Assembly (NCBI GenBank): GCA_964544155.1
Contig: CAZJAH010000003.1
Coordinates: 117,614 to 181,613 of the forward strand
DNA: 64,000 nucleotides
Direction: 5' to 3'
Source of the DNA: CAZJAH01 sp964544155
GTDB lineage: Bacteria > Bacteroidota > Ignavibacteria > Kapaibacteriales > UBA2268
Part shown: piece by piece, positions 16,734 to 25,251 of the stretch
Position numbering within the stretch: position 1 is the first letter of the stretch
Layout: every line of letters begins with the position of its first letter
The notes under the pieces: model-generated
What the model was told of the DNA's origin: nothing
Seen by the model: only the letters and a program-made list of their open reading frames with translations
The model's database searches: none
Program-made: the position numbers and the translations under genes

Positions 16734-17882
16734 ATGAAAGCTGCTTTTGTAACTTATTATAAGAAAGATAATCTTAGGGATCATCATTCCAGGCTTTACA
16801 GAATATTTACTGTTCTGAAAGATTTAGGTTTTGAAGTGGAATTTATTGATGATCTCAGATCGATTAAGCATGTCTTCCTTAAGCCATTAACTATATACTA
16901 CAAAAAGATTAAGTCACAAAATTATCATGTTATGAGGGAAACATTGTTTGCCAAAAGCATGGGCTCAATTATTAATAAGAAATTGAAATGCATCAATCCG
17001 GACATAATAGTCACGCCGGGCAGCCTGGAAGCTTCATATATTGAAACAGATAAACCTGTAATAATTTGGACAGACGCAATTTTCTCAGGGCTGCTCGATT
17101 ATTACGATTCTTACAAAAATTTGCCCCCCCGCAATATTCGTTACGGTCATATTTTAGAAGAAAGGGGTTTAAATAACGCTTCTTTAATAGTTGTACCTTC
17201 GAATTGGGCACGGAATATAGCTATCAGAGATAATAAAATCCCAAAAGAAAAAATTCATGTTATTGAATTCGGGCCGGGATTACAGACCGAACTAAAAAGG
17301 GATGAGATATTTAAACTTATATCTGATAAGGATTATTCAAAATTGAAAGTACTGTTTACCGGCACAGACTGGTATAGAAAAGGCTGTGATTTAACCTATC
17401 ACGCGATAAAACAGCTCAACTCGGAAGGCATAAATACTGAATTTATAATTGCCGGTATGGATGATAAAAAAATTCCCTACAAAGACAATTTTATCAAATG
17501 CACAGGATTTTTAAGGAAAAGTGATCCCGATGAAAAGAAAAAACTTATTAAGCTCTTTCTTAACGCTCACTTTTTTGTTATGCCATCCAGAGCTGAAGCT
17601 TTCGGAATTTCTTTCATCGAGGCAAATTCCTTCGGCCTGCCGGTAATAGGAGCAAAATCAGGTGGGATGACAACTCTTATCAAAGATGGAATTAACGGGT
17701 TTACAATTAATCCCGAAAATGGGATAAATGAAATAAAAGCAATTTTAAAAAAATATTACCATAATAGGCAAGACTACATTGAACTTTCTATAGGTTCTTA
17801 TGATGAATTCAGCAACAGGCTCAACTGGCAAACAGCAGGTGAACGGTTCTATAATCTTATGAAAGAAAAAAATATTATTTAA
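16734..17882 (+). CDS. family 4 glycosyltransferase
   Basis: GT-B fold sugar transferase of 382 residues. It has the C-terminal Rossmann start LKVLFTGTDWYRKGCDL and the donor-site segment FFVMPSRAEAFGISFIEANSFGLPVIGAKSGG with its ExxxFG(x)2xxE-type acidic pair. The N-terminal half is less conserved (ETDKPVIIWTDA). Its start follows directly on the biotin carrier stop, with no gap, although no functional link is evident. Acceptor and sugar are unknown. It could decorate LPS or another surface glycan. Confidence 0.88.
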   Translation: MKAAFVTYYKKDNLRDHHSRLYRIFTVLKDLGFEVEFIDDLRSIKHVFLKPLTIYYKKIKSQNYHVMRETLFAKSMGSIINKKLKCINPDIIVTPGSLEASYIETDKPVIIWTDAIFSGLLDYYDSYKNLPPRNIRYGHILEERGLNNASLIVVPSNWARNIAIRDNKIPKEKIHVIEFGPGLQTELKRDEIFKLISDKDYSKLKVLFTGTDWYRKGCDLTYHAIKQLNSEGINTEFIIAGMDDKKIPYKDNFIKCTGFLRKSDPDEKKKLIKLFLNAHFFVMPSRAEAFGISFIEANSFGLPVIGAKSGGMTTLIKDGINGFTINPENGINEIKAILKKYYHNRQDYIELSIGSYDEFSNRLNWQTAGERFYNLMKEKNII

Positions 17883-17988
17883 CAAGTAAATAAAAATCAT
17901 TCGTAAAATCAGGCTGAATTTTCTTTATATTAACCTGCAATGTGATTTATTATTATTGTCAAACATTTTACTGATATTAATTAAAGAT

Positions 17989-18017
17989 GCTTCTCCTATT
18001 CCGGGGAAGCTTTTTTT
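17989..18017 (+). terminator. rho-independent terminator after the carboxylase/glycosyltransferase operon
   Basis: GCTTCTCC (17989-17996) pairs with GGGGAAGC (18003-18010), with one G-T pair, followed by seven Ts. Confidence 0.85.
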
Positions 18018-18100
18018 GAGTTTAATAAAGGAAATTTCTAACCTGTCAGAATTATTCTTATTTTTGTTTAAATATATTAATTCATATAAGCGGATAGATA

Positions 18101-19351
18101 ATGATACAGGCGATAAGGGGAACAAAAGATATTCTACCCGATGACAGCGCGGCGCTTCAATACCTTGAAGAGAAATTAAGGCAGGTTTCAGCGAGATTCG
18201 GCTACCGCGAAATGCGCACTCCTATATTCGAAAAAACCGAAGTTTTCTCCAGAAGTATAGGAGAAAATACCGACATAGTGAATAAAGAAATGTACACTTT
18301 CGAAGACCGCGGCGGAGATTCCATAACGCTCAGGCCTGAGAATACGGCTTCGATAGTAAGAGCAGTGGCGCAAAATTCACTGCTCCATGATGTATCCGTA
18401 CTCAGGCTGTGGTATTACGGGCCGTTTTTCAGGTATGAAAGGCCCCAGAAAGGCAGAATGAGGCAGTTTCACCAGTACGGAGCTGAGTGTTTGGGTTCGC
18501 CTAATCCGGAAAGTGATTTCGAGATAATTACACTCGCCGACAGAGTGATCAAAGAACTTGGCATAAAAGATTACAGGCTGCTTATCAATACTCTTGGAAA
18601 TGAAGCTTCAAGATCGGCTTACAGAAACAGCCTGGCAGATTATTTAAAGGAAAATATTGATAAACTTTCTGAAGAAAGCCGCAGACGTGTTGAAACAAAT
18701 CCTCTGAGAGTGCTTGATTCCAAAGATAAAGAAGATAAATCAGTTATCGCGGATGCACCTGTTATTACCGACAGCCTTGATGAAGAAAGTTCGGAGCATT
18801 ATAATAAAGTAATCGCGCTTTTGGATTCAGCCGGAGTCCGATACACACAGGAAGCAAAGCTCGTACGCGGCCTTGATTATTACAGCCATACAGTATTCGA
18901 ATTTCAGCACGACGCCCTGGGCGCGCAGGATGCCTTCGGCGGCGGCGGCAGGTATAATAAGCTCTTCGAGCAGCTCGGCGCTAAGCCTGCTCCCTCGATA
19001 GGATTCGCGATGGGCGTAGAAAGGCTGTTGATCATACTCGAAGCAGAGAAACTTCTGCCGGAAATGGAATTTCCTGCAGATGTTTATATAGTTACGGCAA
19101 AACCGGAATACTTTGATCTCGCGGCCCGGGCCTCAGCTATCCTTAGGGAAAAAGGCATTAAAGTGGTCTATGACCTGCAAAGGCGTTCAATGAAAGCGCA
19201 GTTCAAGGAAGCCAATAAACTGAATGTTAAAACCTCCGTCATAATTGGAGATCATGAATATGCCAATAATTCCGTTTCTGTAAAGAATATGGAAAGCGGC
19301 GAACAGAAAGTGATTGCTTTAAGTGAATTAAAGGATAATATAATAGATTAA
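18101..19351 (+). CDS. hisS: histidyl-tRNA synthetase
   Basis: Class II aminoacyl-tRNA synthetase that charges tRNA-His. The protein starts with the usual IQAIRGTKDILPDDS. Class II motifs are visible: motif 2 FRYERPQKGRMRQFHQYGAE, the histidine-specific LVRGLDYYSHTVFEF, and motif 3 IGFAMGVERLL. The C-terminal anticodon-binding domain follows (about 320-416, VYIVTAKPEYFDLA). Length of 416 aa is normal. The stop shares a base with the next gene's ATG, so the kinase behind it is probably translated from the same message. Confidence 0.97.
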   Translation: MIQAIRGTKDILPDDSAALQYLEEKLRQVSARFGYREMRTPIFEKTEVFSRSIGENTDIVNKEMYTFEDRGGDSITLRPENTASIVRAVAQNSLLHDVSVLRLWYYGPFFRYERPQKGRMRQFHQYGAECLGSPNPESDFEIITLADRVIKELGIKDYRLLINTLGNEASRSAYRNSLADYLKENIDKLSEESRRRVETNPLRVLDSKDKEDKSVIADAPVITDSLDEESSEHYNKVIALLDSAGVRYTQEAKLVRGLDYYSHTVFEFQHDALGAQDAFGGGGRYNKLFEQLGAKPAPSIGFAMGVERLLIILEAEKLLPEMEFPADVYIVTAKPEYFDLAARASAILREKGIKVVYDLQRRSMKAQFKEANKLNVKTSVIIGDHEYANNSVSVKNMESGEQKVIALSELKDNIID

Positions 19352-20601
19352 TGCCTTTTCAGATACCAAAATTATTCAGGCTGGCAGCCGGCGGCCCCGA
19401 AGCCAAAGGCAGGGTAAAGGTTATCCTGTCACTGGTGGCATTTGCCATTACCGTAGGATTTATTCTTTACACTCAGCAGCTTGTAGATGAGCTTATACGC
19501 AGGGAGCAGAGCATAGTAAATTTTTACGCTAAAATATACAGCCATTATTCTAACTTTACTACCGATGTTGATGACCTTGTTTTTTTAATTGATGAGATCA
19601 CGCCGACACTGACATTCCCCTACATAATGACTTATGAGAACAACGACCCGATCGAACCATTTGAGGACTGGACCCTGAATATTGAAATTGATACATCCAT
19701 GACTCTCGAAGAGCAGCGCGAGTTCATGAGTGATTACGTGACAAAAATGTCCGGAGATTATGAGCCGATCCTGGTTAAAGACCAGGAGGGGGAAGTAATC
19801 CATAAAATATTCTATACACATTCCGCACTCATCGACAAATTAAGCATGTTTCCCTTTGTAGCGATAATTACCATTACTGCATTTGTAATGGTCGGCTATT
19901 TTGCCTTTAGCAGTATTAGGCGAAGCGAGGAATCCAGAGTATGGGTCGGCATGGCTAAAGAAGCCGCCCACCAGCTTGGTACTCCTCTTTCCAGCCTGCT
20001 GGCATGGATGGAAATAATCCGCCACGGCAAGCAAGAACCCGAACTTATAGAGCAGACAGTCAGCGAGATGGAGAACGATATTAACAGGCTTAATACCATA
20101 GCTACCCGTTTTTCGAAAATAGGCTCTACACCTGAAAAAAAAGATGTCAATATCTCGGTACTGCTTGAAAATACCTGTAATTACTTCGAAAAAAGAATGC
20201 CCCATCTCGGTAAAAAGATTGAAATAATAAAAGAACTTCAACCCAATGTGGATGCTAAAATTAACGAAGAACTTTTTGCATGGGTAATTGAGAACCTCTT
20301 AAAAAATGCCGCCGAAGCGATTGAAGATAAAATAGGAGAAGTACATGTTAATGTACGGAAGCTGACATCAGGAAAAGTCATCATTAACATTAAAGACAGC
20401 GGTAAAGGTATGACACAGCAAATGCGTAAGAGAGTCTTCTATCCGGGATTTACTACAAAGCGCCGAGGCTGGGGGCTGGGGCTTAGTTTATCCAAAAGAA
20501 TAGTTGAGGAATACCATGAAGGAAGGATTTTCATTAAAGATACTGCTCCCGGCAAGGGTACCTCTTTCCAGATCGAACTGGCTGATCCCAACAGCAAATA
20601 G
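19351..20601 (+). CDS. membrane sensor histidine kinase
   Basis: A 416-residue sensor kinase. One membrane helix lies near residues 22-42 and a second near 170-190. The 125-residue extracytoplasmic domain between them is acidic and of no recognised family. The phosphoacceptor His is in AKEAAHQLGTPLSSL, followed by the N box WVIENLLKNAAEA, the G1 box DSGKGM, FTTKRRGWGLGLSLSKRIVEEYH (F and G2), and a C-terminal GKGTSFQIEL. There is no adjacent response regulator, so it is an orphan. It overlaps hisS by one base. The signal is unknown. Confidence 0.9.
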   Translation: MPFQIPKLFRLAAGGPEAKGRVKVILSLVAFAITVGFILYTQQLVDELIRREQSIVNFYAKIYSHYSNFTTDVDDLVFLIDEITPTLTFPYIMTYENNDPIEPFEDWTLNIEIDTSMTLEEQREFMSDYVTKMSGDYEPILVKDQEGEVIHKIFYTHSALIDKLSMFPFVAIITITAFVMVGYFAFSSIRRSEESRVWVGMAKEAAHQLGTPLSSLLAWMEIIRHGKQEPELIEQTVSEMENDINRLNTIATRFSKIGSTPEKKDVNISVLLENTCNYFEKRMPHLGKKIEIIKELQPNVDAKINEELFAWVIENLLKNAAEAIEDKIGEVHVNVRKLTSGKVIINIKDSGKGMTQQMRKRVFYPGFTTKRRGWGLGLSLSKRIVEEYHEGRIFIKDTAPGKGTSFQIELADPNSK

Positions 20602-20631
20602 TTCTTATCCGGGATATTTTTTTTTGAAAAT

Positions 20632-21138
20632 TTAGAAGTTGGATTCATCACGCCAGCGCTCTATTTTCCAGTCAGCGTCCGGATATTGGCGCCGGAGTAT
20701 CATGTTAGCCCTGCCGTTTACCTGTACAACATCGTTGGGATTGAACCTCACGGTCAGGATGAACTGCCTGGATATTTCCCGAATATTGGTATCAACTTCG
20801 GCTATGGCAAAATTATTCCAGACAAGGTCTATATTCTGCGTAGCACCGAACATCCTCGAAGTTGCCAAAACATCTTCCTGCCGACCCCAGGATTTATCAA
20901 TCCCTTCTTCGTAATCAGTATAAATAAAATTAAAGTCGTCAGCAAGAAGCCGGCCGTATATAAGTGTATCCTTGAATAAATAAGCATAGCGGAAATTTTG
21001 AAACAATCCCTCAACCGTGGATTGATCCCCCAAAAGCTGAGATCCGGGGGCATCTTTGTTTTCCGCCGGTGCAAAGGGATTCGTGCAACCTGCGGCCATT
21101 ATCATAAATAAGAATATATAAAGTAAAGCTTTCATCAT
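20632..21138 (-). CDS. NTF2-like lipoprotein
   Basis: A 168-residue lipoprotein with a signal peptide ending in the lipobox MAAGC. The mature part looks like an NTF2/SnoaL-type cone fold: an N-terminal helix with FQNFRYAYLFKDTLIYGRLLADDF, then beta strands, ending WKIERWRDE. The protein at 22350-22946 ends in the very similar WAIIRWRDF, so the two seem to be diverged paralogues flanking the hybrid kinase gene. No function can be given. It is convergent with the sensor kinase at 19351-20601. Confidence 0.75.
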   Translation of the reverse strand: MMKALLYIFLFMIMAAGCTNPFAPAENKDAPGSQLLGDQSTVEGLFQNFRYAYLFKDTLIYGRLLADDFNFIYTDYEEGIDKSWGRQEDVLATSRMFGATQNIDLVWNNFAIAEVDTNIREISRQFILTVRFNPNDVVQVNGRANMILRRQYPDADWKIERWRDESNF

Positions 21139-21161
21139 TAAGCTTAACGTATTATAAGAAT

Positions 21162-22250
21162 TTATTGTGCAACAACAGCGGGAATACTGACTGATACGTT
21201 GACACTGTTGTTATTTGTCGCTATCGCAAAATCACCGCCGTAAAGCCTTGTTATCAGCTTAACTATCGCCAGGCCTAGTCCGGAACCCTGCTGTTCATCT
21301 TTGCTTCTGCCGAATTGGATGAAAGCTCCGACCTCCTTATTATCAGGGCCTGATTTCATTTTATTAATATTTTGTATTTCGATTTCATACTTGCTGCCAT
21401 TATATAGAGTACTGACTTTGATTAAGCTGTTATCAGGTGAAAACTTAATCGCGTTATTCAGCAATTCTTCAAGCATTTTATTGAAATGTTCATTTTTCAT
21501 ATTAATCTGAATGGCAGAAGAATCACAGTCCAGTGAAAGCTGTCTGTCATGATTATCGAGCAAACGTCGGGTAATTAAGGAAACGTTTTCGCCCGGATTG
21601 AAAATGACTTCTTCTGTTTTCCATGAATCCGAAGAGGTTATTTCCAAAAGATTCGCATAAAGCAGGTAATTAACGATCAGCCTGTTCAGTCTGAGGCCTG
21701 AATCATAAATGTTATCGATCATGATTTCAGCTTCATCAGGATCCATTTCACGGAAGTCCATCTTCAAAAGCTGCGAAAACCCGAGAATACCGTTCAAAGG
21801 CGTTCTCAGCTCATGTGGAAGTGATAAAGCCAGGTTTTCCCTTAGCTTATTGAGCTTTTTTTCAGCGTGTGATTTGTTTATCTTTTCCTTAATGAGCCTG
21901 GTTTCAACTGCTTCAAGTAGTTCCTTATTCTTATAGGGCTTAGTCAGGTAATCATCGGCGCCGAGGTTCATACCCGCCCTTTGATCCTGTTTTTCGGCTT
22001 TAGCGCTAAGAAAAATAAACGGGATGTAAAAGGTTTCAGGATCTTTTCTGAGCTGCAATAATACATCATATCCGCTTAGTTCCGGCATCATTATATCGCA
22101 GATAATTATATCCGGTTTGTAAGCTTTGGCGGCTTCAATACCTGATCTTCCGTTTTCTGCTTTGAGTACTTTGTAATTCTCGATTTCAAGGATTTCCGAA
22201 ATGTTCTCCAGAACGTTCTTCTCATCTTCAATAACCAGTACAACAGGCAT
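21162..22250 (-). CDS. REC-first hybrid histidine kinase
   Basis: A 362-residue soluble signalling protein with a receiver domain first (about 1-120; DIIICDIMMPELSGYD holds the phosphoacceptor Asp, and LTKPYKNKEL the conserved Lys). A histidine kinase core follows (about 145-360; LALSLPHELRTPLNGILGFSQ holds the phosphoacceptor His, and QGSGLGLAIVKL is the G2 box). There is no membrane or PAS segment, so input probably comes through the receiver. It is a close paralogue of the protein at 28738-29829 (same layout, IMMP.L.GY, HELRTPLNGI, QQGSGLGLAIV). It sits between two NTF2-like lipoprotein genes. Confidence 0.9.
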   Translation of the reverse strand: MPVVLVIEDEKNVLENISEILEIENYKVLKAENGRSGIEAAKAYKPDIIICDIMMPELSGYDVLLQLRKDPETFYIPFIFLSAKAEKQDQRAGMNLGADDYLTKPYKNKELLEAVETRLIKEKINKSHAEKKLNKLRENLALSLPHELRTPLNGILGFSQLLKMDFREMDPDEAEIMIDNIYDSGLRLNRLIVNYLLYANLLEITSSDSWKTEEVIFNPGENVSLITRRLLDNHDRQLSLDCDSSAIQINMKNEHFNKMLEELLNNAIKFSPDNSLIKVSTLYNGSKYEIEIQNINKMKSGPDNKEVGAFIQFGRSKDEQQGSGLGLAIVKLITRLYGGDFAIATNNNSVNVSVSIPAVVAQ

Positions 22251-22349
22251 AATGTTCTCCCTTAATGTCAGATATATTATAATATATCAAGATAACTATT
22301 ATTATTTTTATAGCTTATGCTATTAGTTAAAACTGAAATTACTAACTGA

Positions 22350-22946
22350 TCAATTATAATAGAACGCTTTAAGATAGCTCCAGGTCCTGATATTTTCGTC
22401 GGATTCAGTTTCAAAATCTCTCCATCTGATAATTGCCCATTTGCCGCTGGTGCTTTTAGCAATGGTCAGCCTTATGCTTCCTCTGAACTCTTCGGTCAAA
22501 CCATCCTGCCCGTGAGGCACTTGTAATATGTATGGGGAAGTATATACTACCGAATCAGGCATAACCAGTTCGGTTTCTCTTTGTGTCAGGGTAAAGCTGA
22601 TGATATCCTCTAAATTCAATGAAGAAACCAAATAATTGAAATATTGCCTCTCGCTATTAAAATCCCAATCCGTGAAAATTTCAGGAAAAAGTGCCAAACC
22701 TTCGGCAGAAGGTATGAATTGATAATCGGCCGGAAAACCGGATTCCTTTATAGCAAGGCATGAGGTATAATTTTCAGGATTATTCTCTATGATGGCGCTG
22801 CTTAGGTTTTCTATCACAATTTCCGGCGATATGGGCGGAATAAAACCGGAGCGGCCGGTATCAGGGTCCTCCGGATCTCTTGTAGTAAAAAGCTCGCATG
22901 AGTTTAATACCATCACAACAAATAAAAAAAAGCCTGCTTTTTTCAT
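22350..22946 (-). CDS. NTF2-like lipoprotein, paralogue of the 20632 gene
   Basis: A 198-residue lipoprotein: signal peptide MKKAGFFLFVVMVLNSC with the lipobox at LNSC, then an acidic linker. A compact domain follows with an N-terminal helical part (PEIVIENLSSAIIENNPENY) and strands ending WAIIRWRDF, as in the lipoprotein at 20632. Its function is unknown. It lies 9 bases downstream of recR on the same strand, so it may be transcribed with ybaB-recR. Confidence 0.75.
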   Translation of the reverse strand: MKKAGFFLFVVMVLNSCELFTTRDPEDPDTGRSGFIPPISPEIVIENLSSAIIENNPENYTSCLAIKESGFPADYQFIPSAEGLALFPEIFTDWDFNSERQYFNYLVSSLNLEDIISFTLTQRETELVMPDSVVYTSPYILQVPHGQDGLTEEFRGSIRLTIAKSTSGKWAIIRWRDFETESDENIRTWSYLKAFYYN

Positions 22947-22955
22947 ATAATTTGG

Positions 22956-23549
22956 CTAAATGATGATTCTGCCTTCTAAAGCTCTTGATAATGTTGCTTC
23001 ATCGGAAAACTCCAGAGCCGACCCCATTGGAATTCCGCTTGCTATCCTGGTGACTTTTATTTCAAAAGGCTTAAGCATTTTAGCAAGGTACTGGGTAGTT
23101 ACTTCGCCTTCAACGCTTGGATTAAGAGCCAGTATAATTTCTTCAATTCCCTGCACTCTCGCCATAAGTTCCTTGATCTTAAGCTCTTCAGGTCCTATGC
23201 CATCCAGCGGGTTCAAAACTCCGTGTAGCACATGGTAAAGCCCAAAGTACTCGTTAGTTTTCTCGATAGCAACAATGTCATTAGGTTCTTCAACTACCAG
23301 GATCAGCGTTCTATTGCGCTTTTCAGATTTGCACAATGGGCACGGATCCTGCTCGGTATAATTAAAACATACACTGCAAAAGCTGACATTCTCTTTAAGG
23401 CTGACTAAAGAATCAGCGAATTTCTGCACATGCTCCTTTGGCTGCTTAAGCAGATAGAAAGTAAGCCTCTGCGCCGTTTTTCTCCCTATGGAAGGCAGCG
23501 ACGAAAACTGCTCCACCACTCTTTCAATAGCTTCTGATGTATATACCAT
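22956..23549 (-). CDS. recR: recombination mediator RecR
   Basis: Works with RecF and RecO to load RecA at gaps. All usual parts are present in 197 residues: the helix-hairpin-helix region (FSSLPSIGRKTAQRLTFYLL), a four-Cys zinc finger (CSVCFNYTEQDPCPLC), the Toprim domain (TLILVVEEPNDIVAIE...YHVLHGVLNPLDGIGPE), and the Walker-like end (RIASGIPMGSALEFSDEATLSRALEGR). It sits 6 bases behind ybaB, the common bacterial order. The often-linked dnaX is not upstream here. Confidence 0.97.
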   Translation of the reverse strand: MVYTSEAIERVVEQFSSLPSIGRKTAQRLTFYLLKQPKEHVQKFADSLVSLKENVSFCSVCFNYTEQDPCPLCKSEKRNRTLILVVEEPNDIVAIEKTNEYFGLYHVLHGVLNPLDGIGPEELKIKELMARVQGIEEIILALNPSVEGEVTTQYLAKMLKPFEIKVTRIASGIPMGSALEFSDEATLSRALEGRIII

Positions 23550-23555
23550 TATAGA

Positions 23556-23882
23556 TTACATATTCAGATTAAGTCCGGGAATGTTCGGCATCATGCCTGT
23601 TATCTTGTTCATTTCCTGAGCAACCATTTCGTCAGCTTCCTTCGAAGCTTTATTAACGGCTGCCACAATGAGGTCTTCCAGCATTTCCGGATCATCGGGA
23701 TTGATGAGCTCTTTGCTGATCTTGATGGACCTAAGCTCGTGGCCTCCGGTCATGGTAACGGTAACCATGCCTCCGCCTGAGTCAGCAGTGACTTCTCTAT
23801 TAGTAACTTCATTTTTAATCTTCTCTGCTTCCTGCTGCATTTGCTGCACTTTCTGCATCATATCCTGCATATTGAATTTCAT
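23556..23882 (-). CDS. YbaB/EbfC nucleoid-associated protein
   Basis: A small (108 aa) DNA-binding protein that is almost always encoded next to recR. Residues 1-30 form the usual helix (MQDMMQKVQQMQQEAEKI), followed by VTADSGGGMVTVTMTGGHEL and the late helix LEDLIVAAVNKA. The Met-rich tail ends PNIPGLNLNM. The region upstream is divergent from pspA and contains the 12-mer ATTAAACGTTGT (23920-23931) that also lies before the encapsulin gene. Confidence 0.95.
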   Translation of the reverse strand: MKFNMQDMMQKVQQMQQEAEKIKNEVTNREVTADSGGGMVTVTMTGGHELRSIKISKELINPDDPEMLEDLIVAAVNKASKEADEMVAQEMNKITGMMPNIPGLNLNM

Positions 23883-24040
23883 TGATTTTCCTTTGCTATT
23901 TATCTCAATTTTAACTTATATTAAACGTTGTAAGATAACAAATCCGCTGATATAAAGAAAGGATTAGCGCGATTAGTTATCAATTCATTAAATTGAGAAA
24001 AGTATCAGATCCCGTTTTATTATAATTCGAAGAGGTTTAT

Positions 24041-24730
24041 ATGAGTTTATTCGGCAGGATAGCTGATATTTTCAAGGCCAATGTAAACGATGCTTTAGAC
24101 AGGGCGGAAGACCCTGAAAAAATGCTAAAGCAGATGGTCATTGAAATGGAAGAATCAGTAAATAAAGCTACACTATCAGTAGCTCAGGCCATTGCTAACG
24201 AAAAATCACTACTCCGAAAAATTGAGAAAGCACGCAAAGACCGTGATGAATGGGAGCAAAAAGCCGGCCAGGCTTTGCAGGCTAACAGAGAGGACCTGGC
24301 TCGAGCAGCCCTTGAGAAAAAAGCCGCGGCTGACAGAAACATGAGCGATTTGCAGCCCGTTTACGAACAAGCTAAGGTTACTTCAAGCAAATTAAGGCAG
24401 CAGCTCGATCAGCTTAAAACTAAACTCGAAGAAGCGCGAAGCCGCCAAAGCACGCTTATCGCCAGATCACAGGCCGCCAAGGCACAGAAACAGCTTTCGC
24501 AGTCTGTTAGCGGTGTCGGTTCGGATGCTTTCAGTAAATTTGAAAAAATGGAAACTAAAGTCGAGAAAATGGAATCCGAAGCAGAAGCTTTTGAGCAGCT
24601 TGCAGGTGAAAGTACCAGCCTTGATGATGAATTCAGACAGCTCGAAAAAGGCGGCGGGGTCGATGATGACCTTGCTAAACTGAAAGCGAAAATGGGTATG
24701 CTGCCCGGCAGCGAAAGTGAATCTAAATAA
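24041..24730 (+). CDS. pspA: PspA/IM30 family membrane-stress protein
   Basis: An ESCRT-III-like coiled-coil protein that binds and stabilises the inner membrane under stress. The 229-residue protein starts with the amphipathic helix SLFGRIADIFKANVNDALDRAEDPEKML. A long alpha-helical hairpin follows (about 25-150), then a final acidic helix (LAKLKAKMG) and a Ser/Glu-rich tail. The regulator PspF and the sensors PspB/C are absent. A YbjN-like chaperone gene follows 26 bases later on the same transcript. Confidence 0.94.
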   Translation: MSLFGRIADIFKANVNDALDRAEDPEKMLKQMVIEMEESVNKATLSVAQAIANEKSLLRKIEKARKDRDEWEQKAGQALQANREDLARAALEKKAAADRNMSDLQPVYEQAKVTSSKLRQQLDQLKTKLEEARSRQSTLIARSQAAKAQKQLSQSVSGVGSDAFSKFEKMETKVEKMESEAEAFEQLAGESTSLDDEFRQLEKGGGVDDDLAKLKAKMGMLPGSESESK

Positions 24731-24756
24731 TGTCAGAATAAATCGCGGAGATTTTC

Positions 24757-25251
24757 ATGATTGATAATAAAACTTTACAGAAAAATGTGGAGGGCTCTAT
24801 CGAAACACCACAGGAATTGATCGACAGAACGATCGCCTCGGTTGAAGATATTTTAAAGAAAAAATTCCCCGAATATCTCGCTTTTGATAATTTTACATTT
24901 GTGATCCAGAGGGGTTCAACTCAGGTAATGATCATCGTAAGGCCTTTTACGGAAAATGAAACGGTTGTTGAATGTACGGCAAATGTTGTCTATGGCGCTA
25001 CAATCGACGAAAAGCTGCTTAAATTCCTTATGCGCAAGAATGCCGAGCTGCATTTCGGCTCATTCGGACTGCTTTTTGATAACACTATCAGCTTCAATCA
25101 CTCTCTCGCGGGGACAAACCTGGATGAGAACGAACTGATCACAGCGCTTAACGCCGTTGCCATTATTGCCGACCACTACGATGATGAGATCGTCAGCATG
25201 GCTGGAGGGAAAAGAGCACAGGATGTTACTACCGACCTTGAAGTTGAATAG
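24757..25251 (+). CDS. YbjN-like peptide-binding chaperone-fold protein
   Basis: A 164-residue protein with the fold of type III secretion chaperones and YbjN: a first helix (ELIDRTIASVEDILKKKF), strands (FTFVIQRGSTQVMIIVRPF), and the segment LLKFLMRKNAELHFGSFGLLFDNTISFNHSL. The domain call rests on this overall pattern. It follows pspA closely, suggesting it handles a client of the membrane-stress response, which is an inference. Its stop codon directly abuts the stop of the convergent OmpA gene, with no spacer. Confidence 0.7.
   Translation: MIDNKTLQKNVEGSIETPQELIDRTIASVEDILKKKFPEYLAFDNFTFVIQRGSTQVMIIVRPFTENETVVECTANVVYGATIDEKLLKFLMRKNAELHFGSFGLLFDNTISFNHSLAGTNLDENELITALNAVAIIADHYDDEIVSMAGGKRAQDVTTDLEVE

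Noticed and set aside
17956..18144. Possible 62-residue protein before hisS
   Set aside because: It crosses the terminator and overlaps hisS out of frame.
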